A stretch of 43,622 bases of DNA from Gammaproteobacteria bacterium. Lineage in GTDB: Bacteria > Pseudomonadota > Gammaproteobacteria > S012-40. The translations under genes were made by a program, and so were the position numbers. Of the stretch, positions 25,766 to 36,200 are shown in pieces; within the stretch, counting starts at the first letter, position 1, and every line of letters starts with the position of its first letter. The DNA is taken from assembly GCA_919902765.1 (NCBI GenBank), contig CAKKRP010000101.1:850-44471 (forward strand). Reading direction: 5' to 3'. The notes below the pieces were generated by a model. It was not told where the DNA came from and did not search any database. It saw nothing but the letters and a program-made list of their open reading frames with translations.

Positions 25766-27250
25766 CTAAAATTTTGCACCGAGATCGATTTGTACCACAT
25801 CTATTGCCAATGGCGGGCCATCTATCTGGTCGGCCGTCAACCAGCGCACTGTCATCCAGGTATCGGTTGTGATGCCGTAATTTAAGCCCAATACCCAGCC
25901 CTTGGTATCAGTGCCGCCAAGATGCAGATCCGAATCCGTATAGGCGTCTACTACTGCGTCACGTTGCAGGTATTTATAGGTTCCTGACACTTGCCAATCG
26001 CCGCCCTTACGCATTTCTTGCTTACCGACGATCAGTTTGGCGAGATAACCTTTGGTGCGGGGCGGTACATCCACTTGACCGCTAGTACGCTGTGTTATTG
26101 CGTTGCGGTCATAGCCCACATTGTTGACATAGTCGCCGATTAATACCAAATGTGTAGGATCCAACAAGGCAATATCCAACGATCCGGTCATATTCAGTTC
26201 GGTATAATCCGCCGCCAGACCCAATAAACGCGTCGCTCCGGTTGGATCCAGATTAAACACGGTATTGCCGCGCTGCACGAATTTCGGCGTCATGCCCTTG
26301 TTGGCATTGTCTTGCAGGCTGTTCATGGCGCCCGCAATCTTTTTGTAGTCGTAATATCCGACACCGAATTTTATGCCAATGCGATGAGAAACCGGGGATT
26401 CCAACCCCATTTGCGCGCCGTATAACCACTTATCGTTAGCACACATCGTGTTCTGCGCGGCATTGGCGCAATCTTGTTTTTCCAGAGGAAAGGCGCCGAC
26501 AGTAACAAAGGGACGTGGCCAACCGTCGATTAAATTGGGGGACAACTTACTAAATGCGCCCTCAAATCCGAGGTCCGACGCCCACACCAAATCCGTGCCA
26601 AACCATGGATTGCCGGTGCGGCCGACCCCAAACTGCCACCATGTCCAAGGCTCCAGTTTTATCGCCGCCAAATCCAACGCGAGCCCATAACGATTAAATG
26701 AGTTCCCCATGGTCTGATTTGTGGATATCGGATTACTCGGGCTACCGCTGGCAATGCGTGTCTCGATGCGCGCCGCATCAGACAGCTTCGCCTGCATGCC
26801 GATGCGCGCGCGCAACCGATAGAGTTGATAATTCTCCGTCGTATTCTGCATTGTGTATCCGCCGCCGGCATTAGTGGCTAGAACATTTTCATAGGGCGCA
26901 TTACTTTTCGAAAAAATATTTTTTTGATACCGAATGCGCAAGTCGCCGCCCCACTTAATGCGCCCTATCCATTCCGGCAACGCGCCCGGTTCGCCCCAAT
27001 GCTCCCTGGCCGCTTGCGCCACAATTTCATTACGCAATTCATCTTTGATTGTATTGCGCACGGATTCCGCTAAATATGGTACACGTACTGCGCGTGTTTC
27101 CGTTGCCTCAGATATCTGTTTAGTCTGCGCCTCCGGCGGTTCCGCCGCCAGGCTGGTGCCGATAGTACACAATAAATACGCCATAGAAATTTGCGCTATT
27201 TTTTTTTGTTTAGTGTAAATATGCCTATAATTCTTTGCGAATGCGTTCAC
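25766..27250 (-). CDS. Putative outer-membrane porin linked to the TonB complex
   Basis: The 494-residue protein starts at GTG (27248-27250), with AAGGA ten bases upstream, and has a long basic N-region and hydrophobic signal core ending near TSLAAEPP. After a helical stretch (about 40-75), the remainder is a beta-barrel with many alternating strands such as GGDLRIRYQKNIF, YRLRARIGMQAKL, IKLEPWTWWQFGVGR and LGLNYGITTDTWMTVRW, ending in the terminal Phe of LGAKF that the BAM complex recognises. This is the 'putative porin' family often seen beside ExbB/ExbD/TonB genes. It has no plug domain or TonB box, so it is not a TonB-dependent receptor. It sits 16 bp after the TonB gene and 17 bp before the coiled-coil gene. 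Confidence 0.85.
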   Translation of the reverse strand: MNAFAKNYRHIYTKQKKIAQISMAYLLCTIGTSLAAEPPEAQTKQISEATETRAVRVPYLAESVRNTIKDELRNEIVAQAAREHWGEPGALPEWIGRIKWGGDLRIRYQKNIFSKSNAPYENVLATNAGGGYTMQNTTENYQLYRLRARIGMQAKLSDAARIETRIASGSPSNPISTNQTMGNSFNRYGLALDLAAIKLEPWTWWQFGVGRTGNPWFGTDLVWASDLGFEGAFSKLSPNLIDGWPRPFVTVGAFPLEKQDCANAAQNTMCANDKWLYGAQMGLESPVSHRIGIKFGVGYYDYKKIAGAMNSLQDNANKGMTPKFVQRGNTVFNLDPTGATRLLGLAADYTELNMTGSLDIALLDPTHLVLIGDYVNNVGYDRNAITQRTSGQVDVPPRTKGYLAKLIVGKQEMRKGGDWQVSGTYKYLQRDAVVDAYTDSDLHLGGTDTKGWVLGLNYGITTDTWMTVRWLTADQIDGPPLAIDVVQIDLGAKF

Positions 27251-27266
27251 GGATTGTCGTTCCTTG

Positions 27267-27929
27267 TTAAAAATGATTGGTTACTCTCAGCTTCACAGGC
27301 TGAGGCATATCGTTAGGCGGCAGATCTTTGAGTGGCGCGAGCTGCGCCAGAGCCACCTTAATCGCGTCGTCTGTCTGCGCCTTACCTGCCGTGCCGGCCA
27401 ATTCAAAACGCGCCAAACTGCCGTTGCTTTCAAACCAAAGTTTCAAGATCACTTTAAATTCCTCGCCGCGCAGCTTTTTATTTTTCACAAACGCCGCTTG
27501 AATCTGCTGCTGGACCATTGCGGTGTACCACGCAAATCTGCTACCGCCGCCACCGATGGTCGTGATATCGCGGCCGCCGGGTTTGCCGACTAAACCAAAG
27601 GCATCACCACCGGCGCCGCCCTGCGTATCGACGCCTAAATCCGGCCCGGCAGGCGGTTCGCCGGGCGGCGCTTGTTCGGGTTCCGGTTTATTCAATTCCT
27701 CTTTTATCTCTTCGGGTTTGGGCGTTTCAGGCTCCGGAGGTTGTTCTTCCGGTGGCGGTGGCAACGGCGGTTTAACTAACGAAATCTGCTGCACCCGTCG
27801 CGCTTTTGGCGATTCTGCGCCAACCATTAACCCACGAATCATCCACAGCGCGCCCACCACAAACAACACCAGAAATGCAGATCCCGCTAACATCGGGAGG
27901 CGTCGCCGTATACTCTTTTTTTCCGTCAT
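27267..27929 (-). CDS. tonB: TonB-like energy transducer
   Basis: The 220-residue protein has one N-terminal membrane anchor (about 12-32), a Pro/Glu-rich periplasmic spacer (PPLPPPPEEQPPEPETPKPEE, about 54-95), a Gly-rich hinge and a C-terminal TonB/TolA-type domain (about 130-220) with WYTAMVQQQIQAAF, KVILKLWFESNGSL and a final KLRVTNHF. It would transmit the proton-motive force harvested by ExbB/ExbD to an outer-membrane partner. That partner is not obvious, because no TonB-dependent receptor is encoded in the window; the candidates are the porin or the TpsB transporter nearby. GGAAGG precedes the ATG, and the gene lies 22 bp after exbD. Confidence 0.87.
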   Translation of the reverse strand: MTEKKSIRRRLPMLAGSAFLVLFVVGALWMIRGLMVGAESPKARRVQQISLVKPPLPPPPEEQPPEPETPKPEEIKEELNKPEPEQAPPGEPPAGPDLGVDTQGGAGGDAFGLVGKPGGRDITTIGGGGSRFAWYTAMVQQQIQAAFVKNKKLRGEEFKVILKLWFESNGSLARFELAGTAGKAQTDDAIKVALAQLAPLKDLPPNDMPQPVKLRVTNHF

Positions 27930-27951
27930 CGCGCGCGCCCTTCCGTACGAC

Positions 27952-28356
27952 CTATTTCACAAGTTTTTGCGTAACTAAACCCAAGTGCGTAATTTCCAAT
28001 TTTCCCATCAAATCCATAACGGCGATCACTTTCTCATACTGGATCTTCGCATCGCCCTTTATCACCACAGGGAGATCCGGCGTGATGGCTTTGTATTGGC
28101 GCAAACGCGTTTCCAATTCGGCCATGCTTACCGGATACGTATCAAGATACACTTGACCGGCCGCGTCTATCGTCACCGCCTTGGTCTTGGGCTGCGCCAA
28201 ATTCGGCGTGGCGCTGGCCTTGGGTAAGTTGACCACGATGCCTTGCACCGTCGCCGTGGTCATGATGATAAATATCACCAATAATACATACGCCAGATCC
28301 AACATCGGCGTGATATTGATATCATCATATGGCTCGTTATCGTCCTGAACTTTCAT
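27952..28356 (-). CDS. exbD: ExbD/TolR-family proton-channel subunit
   Basis: This 134-residue protein is the standard ExbD size. It has the single N-terminal membrane helix with the essential Asp (INITPMLDLAYVLLVIFII, Asp at about residue 20), followed by the periplasmic ExbD/TolR domain containing VTIDAAGQVYLDTYPV and the VVIKGDAKIQYEKVIAVMDL motif (about 95-115). With ExbB it forms the inner-membrane proton channel that energises TonB. The start overlaps the end of exbB by 20 bp, so translation is coupled. Confidence 0.93.
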   Translation of the reverse strand: MKVQDDNEPYDDINITPMLDLAYVLLVIFIIMTTATVQGIVVNLPKASATPNLAQPKTKAVTIDAAGQVYLDTYPVSMAELETRLRQYKAITPDLPVVIKGDAKIQYEKVIAVMDLMGKLEITHLGLVTQKLVK

Positions 28357-30130
28357 ACACGCTCGCTACTGGAGAATAATTTTCGGCGATTCTGGCGACG
28401 AATTCGTCGGCGAATACGCGCATGTCCGCCGACACGTTTTTGATTCTGCTGGCCAGGTAGTTGTAACCGAACAACGCAGGGATCGCGACCACCAAGCCTG
28501 CAACCGTGGCGACCAGCGCGGCAGCGATACCCGGCGCAATCGCGGCAACATTCACGTCACCGGTCGCCGCGATCGCCGCGAAGGTGATCATCACGCCGAC
28601 GACCGTGCCCAATAACCCGAGAAACGGCCCGCCACTGATCGCAATCGTCAGCAACACCATTAGACTATTAAGCTTTTGCCCCTCGCGCACCAATGACGCA
28701 TCCAGTGTGGCGCGTATCGCGTCTATTGATTGCGGTGATAAATTTTTTGGCATTTGCGCGTTGCCGTTGAAGCGATTTTTTATCTCCTGCACGCCCGCGT
28801 GATAAATGCTGTAGACCGGCGCGTGTTGATAATGATCATGGCGTCCAAACAACGTCATCAACACCGGAGAATCGTGAATATCCGCGTCGATGCTCTGGTC
28901 GTCGTCGGCATCGAGTTTTGCGGTGTCGGCGAGTTTTAAATGGTGAAACGCCTGCAAGAATTCTCGATTGCCTTGTTCCGATTTTTTTATCACCAGCGCC
29001 TTCGACACCATCACCATCCAACTGATCGCCGCCATCACCAACAACACCATGATGACCACCCACCCGTCTAAGGTCACCGAATGCAAAATTGTCCCGAAAT
29101 ATGAATTCCCGCCTGCCGCCTCGCCCGATTCTGCGGCACCCAACGTCACCAACGCGGCATCTGGGCTTTGACCTTTGGCAGCCAACGCGATCCAACTGGC
29201 GGAGCGCGCGGTACTGGCGATATTTACTTCATCCATATCGCCTTTAAATTTTTCGCCTATAATTACGCTGCCCTGCAATTGCGGCATGGTTATATCCGTT
29301 GCGCCGGCCTCTTTGCCATCCACAAACACAGTCAAACTACGATCTGCGGTAATCGCTATGTGATGCCAAACCGCCGGTGCCATTGCGCCGCCCAAGGCCC
29401 TGCCAGCACCCATCGCGGCGACTAATTTGGTGCCTTGCACCAACAACCACAACGGCTGCGCGCCATCTTGTAATTTAAACAACACTGCGTCCTTCTGCGG
29501 CGCATCGAATTTTATCCATGCGGAAAACGTAAACCCGCTGGCACTATCAAATTTAATCGCAGGCGCAGGATTAATAACAATCTTTTCCGCACCATTGAAT
29601 GCCATCCCCGCGCCGACCACCGCCGTCGCGGTGCGGTTAGCCGGAAATTGCTCGGCGCGCAACGTATTTGCGCTAACGTCTTGCGGCGCACCGGCCGGTT
29701 CCGCAAAGTGATACATCAAGACTTGCTTGGCGTCGTAAGTGCCTGCGGCCTCTGCACCTGCGGGTGCCTTGTCATTGCCGTAATAGACCCAGGCGGACGC
29801 GGCTTTTCCTGCCGCCAATGCAGGGAGTTGCACCCACACTAAGGCAAGCTCGTTCACTGCGTCGAATTTTTCGATGTGATATTTCAATAACGTTTTGTCG
29901 TCTGCCGCCACAAAACGCATATCGGCACCGTCTTCTCTGGCATCGAGAAAATTGAAATTTCCGGTATGCAGGCGCACCAACATCGGTATATCGGCCACCG
30001 CTTCGCCGGTGCCTTCCGCAGTTTTAAGCGTAATTTTCGCGCGGTGCGCCCAATCGCCGTTCCACCACGCCCAACTTGGCGCGGAAAAAAAAGCCGTACT
30101 CATCAACAATGCGCACACTATTTTTTTCAT
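28337..30130 (-). CDS. exbB: ExbB/MotA/TolQ proton-channel protein with N-terminal DUF2341 and LamG-like domains
   Basis: At 597 residues it is more than twice the usual ExbB length. A signal peptide (cut after PSWA, about residue 21) is followed by a DUF2341-type domain (about 22-125: WWNGDWAHRAKITLK, DMRFVAADDKTLLKYHIE, WVYYGNDKAP) and a concanavalin A/LamG-like fold (about 150-315: FTFSAWIKFD, WHHIAITADRSLTVFVDG). A membrane helix (about 350-375) leads into the cytoplasmic region and the MotA/TolQ/ExbB core (about 470-575: GGPFLGLLGTVVGVMITF; GIAAALVATVAGLVVAIPALFGY). The periplasmic part therefore carries two folds typical of glycan-binding proteins. This fusion is a known but little-studied architecture next to two-partner secretion genes. 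A T8 run lies in the signal region. Confidence 0.9.
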   Translation of the reverse strand: MKKIVCALLMSTAFFSAPSWAWWNGDWAHRAKITLKTAEGTGEAVADIPMLVRLHTGNFNFLDAREDGADMRFVAADDKTLLKYHIEKFDAVNELALVWVQLPALAAGKAASAWVYYGNDKAPAGAEAAGTYDAKQVLMYHFAEPAGAPQDVSANTLRAEQFPANRTATAVVGAGMAFNGAEKIVINPAPAIKFDSASGFTFSAWIKFDAPQKDAVLFKLQDGAQPLWLLVQGTKLVAAMGAGRALGGAMAPAVWHHIAITADRSLTVFVDGKEAGATDITMPQLQGSVIIGEKFKGDMDEVNIASTARSASWIALAAKGQSPDAALVTLGAAESGEAAGGNSYFGTILHSVTLDGWVVIMVLLVMAAISWMVMVSKALVIKKSEQGNREFLQAFHHLKLADTAKLDADDDQSIDADIHDSPVLMTLFGRHDHYQHAPVYSIYHAGVQEIKNRFNGNAQMPKNLSPQSIDAIRATLDASLVREGQKLNSLMVLLTIAISGGPFLGLLGTVVGVMITFAAIAATGDVNVAAIAPGIAAALVATVAGLVVAIPALFGYNYLASRIKNVSADMRVFADEFVARIAENYSPVASVYESSGR

Positions 30131-30231
30131 ATTCCAATCCAGCGTTCATCCACAAGAAAAAGCATCGTAAAATCTATTTATCGGTCCATTATAGTAAGCC
30201 AATGTTGCAAATATATGATGCATGCCTGCAT

Positions 30232-33200
30232 TCAATCCAGTCCTGCACCTTGCATAGTGTCGGGTTTGCCATCGTCGCCATTTTTCTTTTTGATTTCTAT
30301 GCCGCCATCCTCGCCCACGCCGATCACCTCTACCGTCAACAGCAAGTGCTTGGCAGGCGTTTGTCCCTGATTCGCCTGCGCGTTAGCGGTCATGGCCTTG
30401 GCCGTGGAACTCACGTCCCCCGCGCCCGCCGCCAAACTGCTCGCGCCGACCATACTGGCAGAGACCCCACCGGTATCCATCACGGGCACACCTGTGGCGG
30501 AACCGGAGAAGCTGATATTGGCGGCATTGGCCACGTGCAAAGCGGCGATGACCACATTACCCGCCGAACTGATACCCGCCTCACCCGCATCTATGGTGCC
30601 CCCAGGGGCAAACAGATAGACATTGCCCGGCGCAGGTGTCTGCAAGGGGCCGGGGCCGTCGGGGTCGGAGGTTGAGGTGCGTATACCGCTGCCGGAAACA
30701 TCGGCAGGGATTGAATAGTAGGAGGTGCCATCCTTGTTATTGGTGATCTTTTTCGGCGGCTGGGTCGCGCGCGAATCGCGCGCGCCGCGCCCGGCGTCTA
30801 TGCTGCCAAAGGCGCTGTAGAGCAGTATGTCACCGCCCAACAAGGTCACGATCTTGGATTGGTTGATATTAAAGTCGCCCGACAAATAGGCGCGGACAGG
30901 GCCTCCGGCGAAGGTCATAATGCCCGCCTGCCTGGCGGCGGATAAGGGTGCTGCCATTGTCAGCGGACCCGCATAAACACTCCCGTGCGGCACTAAGATA
31001 TCTATGCCGCTACCATGGGCAGTAGTGACCTTGGAGGCATTGGCGCCTGTATACATCGTGATATCCCCCGGCCCGATATTAGCCAAGTTGAACATCCCGG
31101 CGATAGCAGCAGTGCCTAGCGCAGCATCTTTGGCCTGGCCCGCTGCCGACAGTTGCTCGAACAGCGCGTCTATGCCACGCAACGGCACGTCGCCGCGCAC
31201 ACCCGCGATCACGGTGATGTGGGCGCTGTCCGATGCCGGCAGGCTGGGGTTGTAATCGTTGCCCACCGCCATGATGCCATAGCTGGCGCCCAGATCGATG
31301 TTGCGACCCGCTTGCACCAGCAATGCGCCGGGGCCGCCAAGTTGTATTTTCTCCGCAACCATACTGTCTTTAAGAATAATGTCTTTCCCAGCCTTAACCA
31401 CGCTAAGATCACTGACGCCCAGGTTTTGCAATGTGAATTGCACCGTGTCTGTAATATCCCGGCCGGCCTCTATCCAGGATTTTTGCGGCAAGGTTATCGT
31501 CACGTTGGCAATATCGCCGCCTGCGTCCACTTGATAGCGATAGCCAGAGTCTTCCGTGCTAACGATCCGATTGCCGTCTACGGGCAGCAACCTAGTTGGA
31601 GCAGGCTGCCCCCCACCAAAGGTTTGTAACGCAGCGAACTGCCAGCTCGCCGCCATGCGTGGCACCACGTCGCTTACCTTCATATTCAGGCTGAATATAT
31701 CGTTTCCGGCAATCAAGGACAATTCGCTGAGGGTTGAAGGAAATAGTTTCAAGAAGGGGATAACACCACCGGACGGCACCGCCTGAGCAATGCTTCCCTG
31801 AATTGCCGTCACGGATAATCGCGGCGCATAAACGAGCGGCGCGTCCGATGGCCGGGATGACAGGGAATCGCCCAGGGCGACGTTGCCCGTCAGCGAGAGC
31901 AACTCCACGCCACTGGCGGGCGCGTAGGTGAAAAAAGTCGCGCCCGCTTTATTATTGGGCGCTACGTTAAGGCTTGTAGGACGCGGCAGAAACAGCGCTG
32001 TGGGGTTGGCGACGCCCTGTAGGCTAATATCGCCTATTGATTGCACGCGAATATTCGCGCCCTCAAGCGCCCTATCATTGCTTACGCCCATCAGAAAGAG
32101 TGCGGCCTTGGCCGTAGACGTGCCAAAGGTACCGCCGGTGGTCATCACGCCCAGGCCACGCGCGACTAAAAATTCACCGCCGATCACATCGCGCCCCGCC
32201 AGCAGCGACAAATTGCCGCCGCCCTGCACATCGATTTGACTGGCCCCGGTTTCATCTTTATAGATGCGACCCGTCGTCGGCAACATCACGGATAGGCTAC
32301 GAATATCCTGCCCCGCGCTTACGCGCAGGTCACCGCCGGCCAGCGAGCCGACATTGTGCGTGAAGGCCGTGCGATCAACCCACCACTCTGCGGCTTGTCC
32401 GTCCAGCGCAACGCCGTTACCCGTGGTACGTCGATACCACTGGTTAAGCCATTGCTGTTGCGCCGCCGCGCCTACCACGTCGCGCTGCGCACTAATAACT
32501 ATGTTGCCACCCCCCACAGGAAATTGCCTGGCCTGCGTCCCTAACGCGGTATCCCGGTTTACGCCCGTCCGCACCGCCCCGCCCGGAACACCCGGCGATC
32601 CCGCAGTATAAATCACCGCCGCTGAGGAGGTGATGGCCGGGTTGGGCGGACCGGCGATTATCACATCGCGCCCCGCAGCGATCACGATGTCGCCAGTACC
32701 GGTACGCAACTTGCCTACGGCGGTGCTACCGTTGTTATTGAGTTTCACATCGCCGCCCGCGATGATCTGCGACAAGGGCAATACCGCCATGCTATCGGCG
32801 GCAGCTAAATCGGCACCACCGGTCAGGCGCAGTGTCCACGACGGCAGGGGCGATAAGTTGTCGTTGGGAAAGCCCAGATAACTGTTTATATTTACGGTGC
32901 CTGCGGCGCGCAGTGTCAACACACCAGGCTCGTTGCCTTGCAGCCAGGCGGGTTTGGTCAGATCCCAGCCTGCGACCAGCGCCATATCACCCGCGCTTTG
33001 CAATTCGAGGCCGGGGCGCACATGCACATTTTCTGGGGCGATGCCCTGTAGGCCGCCCAGCCCAGCCAACATCGCCGGGGCGTTGGACATAAAGGCCTGG
33101 GTATCCGCCCACACTGGGTTGCTGACGATGGCACCGGTCACGCCGCTGTTGATAGTGCTGATGCCTGAGTAACTGCGGTTGCCGACCACCACCACCTGAC

Positions 33201-36200
33201 CGGCCTTGCCACCCGCGCCCGCATTGGCACGCACTGTGCCCGCCAGGGTTGCAGCGACGCCATCCTGGGCCAGGGTACGTGGCGCGGTGAAACTCACCTG
33301 CCCGCCATTGCCCTTGGCACCGGCGGATACGTCGATCAAGGATTGGCGGTCAAACGCGAGCGCGCCCTGCACCGCCGATAAATCTACCTTGCCGCCATGC
33401 GCGTAAGCGTCACCAGCGCCGCTAGCGGCCGACGTGCCACTGACGTCGATGACGCTGCCCGCGACCAGGATCACGTCCTTGCCTGCGGTCATCGTCACCG
33501 CACCGCCGCCCGCGACGGCGGAGGCGTCTAACTTGCCCGCCAAGGTGATGCTGCCGCCATCCACGGCCAGGTTGACAGTGTGCGCGTTTACCGTGTCGGT
33601 GGCTGCAATGACAACATCACCATTGCGGACACGCATTTGCCTCGCCTCGGTGAAGCCTGCCTGGTTAAGCACCGTATTGAGGTCGGAAAAATTGACCATG
33701 CTGCCGACATCCAAGCTTGCCGTGCCTTGCTGGTAGCCAGGTTGTGCCGTGGCCTTGAGTGTGCCCGCCAGAATAGCGGTGTCGCGGGAACACACGCTTA
33801 AGCTGCCCGCATTGCCGCCTGCCGCAGCGCCGGAAAGATCGATCACTGCCCCGGCGCTCACCTGCACCTGGCCCGCCTCGGCATCGAGCGCCACCGCACC
33901 GGCAAGTGCGAAGACCACGCGGTGGCCGATGGTTTTTTGCACCCCGGCGGCGGCAATGCGCGCGCCGTCGCCGATCACCAAGTCGCCGCGAGTGGCGGTC
34001 AAGCTTATGCGCCCGGCGGGTAAATCAATATTGCCGGTATCGGTGAGCCCGGTGATACCCGTGATCTCCAGACGACCGCCCAAGCCAGTGAGTGCAGGCA
34101 ATCCGGTGCCCGTACCCAGGCGGGTGATAACCACTGAATCTGCCAACCACCGCTGATCGGAACCCGAGGCGGTGCTGATCCGCCCGGCGCTCAGTTTCAG
34201 CGCGCCCGATGCCGTCAAACTGCCGCTATCGCGGCCAGAGATATCCTGGCTCGCACTCACGGTCACGTTGCTAAAACCTTTGATTTGCTGATCGCCGCCG
34301 CTAATCACGATCTGGCGCGCGCTCATAACCAAGTCACCTGCGCCGTCGGGCGTACCCTGCCACACCGAACCATTATTGGCTAGGCTCACCGTATCGGCGC
34401 TGATAACGGCCGCATTGTGACCGTTTACTTGGTAGCCTGCGAGGCCTGCGGACTGTAAGTTCAACCGCTGGAGCTTGGCGCCACCCAATGCCACGTCACC
34501 GTACAAATCCATGCTGCCATAACTGCGTAGCGACAAACTGCCCAACCCTGTGAGCGAGGCCAATTGCGCATTGCTCAATACCAAACCATCACCGATACCG
34601 TCCACCACGCCCAAACTAACGCGCTTGGCGCCCAGGCTCAGGGCTCCGCCGGACGCAACCTTCAGATCACCTGCGAATTGGGTATTGCCGCTGGCATCCA
34701 GCATCAGTGAACCGCCCGCATCCAGCACAGCCCCGGACGCTACTGTCAGGTTGCCTGCTGTACCGTCGCTACCCGTGCGCGTCAGCGGCACCTCGGCACC
34801 CGCCGACACCCGCAACAAGGCTCCATTGCCGCTCACATAGAGCGCGTAGCCGTTACTGGAGGCCGTGCCCGTAGCGCGGATCGCACTGCCCGGACGCACC
34901 TTGAGATCATTCTTCGCCACCAGCATAAATTCGGGGCCTTGCAGCGCGTGTTGCGCGTCATTGGCGACCAACACTTGATCAGCGCTCACCGTGATTTGTT
35001 GACCTGGAGCGCGGTTGCTGCGCGTGCCGCCCAACAGAACACTCGCGTTCATCGCCGACAGGGTAGCGGCGTCTAGGCGCAAATAGCCGGCGGGCACCGC
35101 AGTGTTGGCATCGGCGACCACCGCGATTTGCGTGGCCGCGATATCAACCTGGGCCATCTCGCCACCCAGCGCGGCAGCGGTGAGCACTTGGCCTTGCATG
35201 GTCAACGATTGGCTGGCCTGAATCGACACGCGGCCCGCATCCTGAGGCAGGGGTATTACCGCGTTGTGCGCCATGGCCTGCTTGGCGAGGAAATCCGGAT
35301 GGTAAAAGGCATATTCCGATTGTGCATGCACCTGGGCGTTGCTGCTCAGGGCGTAGCCCGACCAGCGTGCCTCGTGAAGATCGCTGCCGCTCACAACGCC
35401 GTAACCCGCCACCACCTGGATACCGCCGGGCAGGGGGGTGATCACACCTCGCGGCATGTCGGCGAACTTAGCCCCGGCGGGTGTAATGCGATAAGCCCCC
35501 GGCAACAAAGCATAATATGCAGGCAATAACGGATATATCCCGGCCTCTAGGTCAGGCGTGCCGGATACATAAACGCCGTCATAGGTCGCGCCATCGACCA
35601 TGCCTTGCCCCTGCTGCTGCAAGTCGGTGTCTATGGGCGCAAATTGGCCCTTGGTGCCGGGTAGGATGGCAAAGGTACCAGGCTGGACGAGCACGTCCTT
35701 GGAACCACCCGGCCCTGGCACAAAGGCCACCGCCTGCACGTCGCCGCCGCCGGAGACATCGACTACCGCACCCGCCGCCTGGTGGATGCCGGCACCGTTA
35801 AGATTGATCGTCTTGTGCGGCAAACGGGTGATGGGGATGCCCGCGTAGCGCCACTCCTGGCCGTTAAGCACGCCGCCAAAGGGCACGCTCTGCACGCTGC
35901 CCGCCACCGAGGTACGGCTGTCCGGCAACAGGTTTAGGCGCTGGGCATTCAGGTTAATCTGACCCAACGGTACACGAATCACACCGCCTTGATCAATGGT
36001 GTCGGCATCCAATGTCAGCGTGCCGAAAGCGCTCCAGGGCTCGGCCGGGGCGTGGCCGGTGCTGGCGATCTGAATAGACCCGTCCACCAACGGCGAGCTG
36101 GTCGCAACACCATTGGGCACAGTGATGTTTTTAACCGCTAACGTGTAATCCGAGAAGGTGGTGGGATACAGTTGGTCGGCGGTCAAATAGAGGTTGGCCG

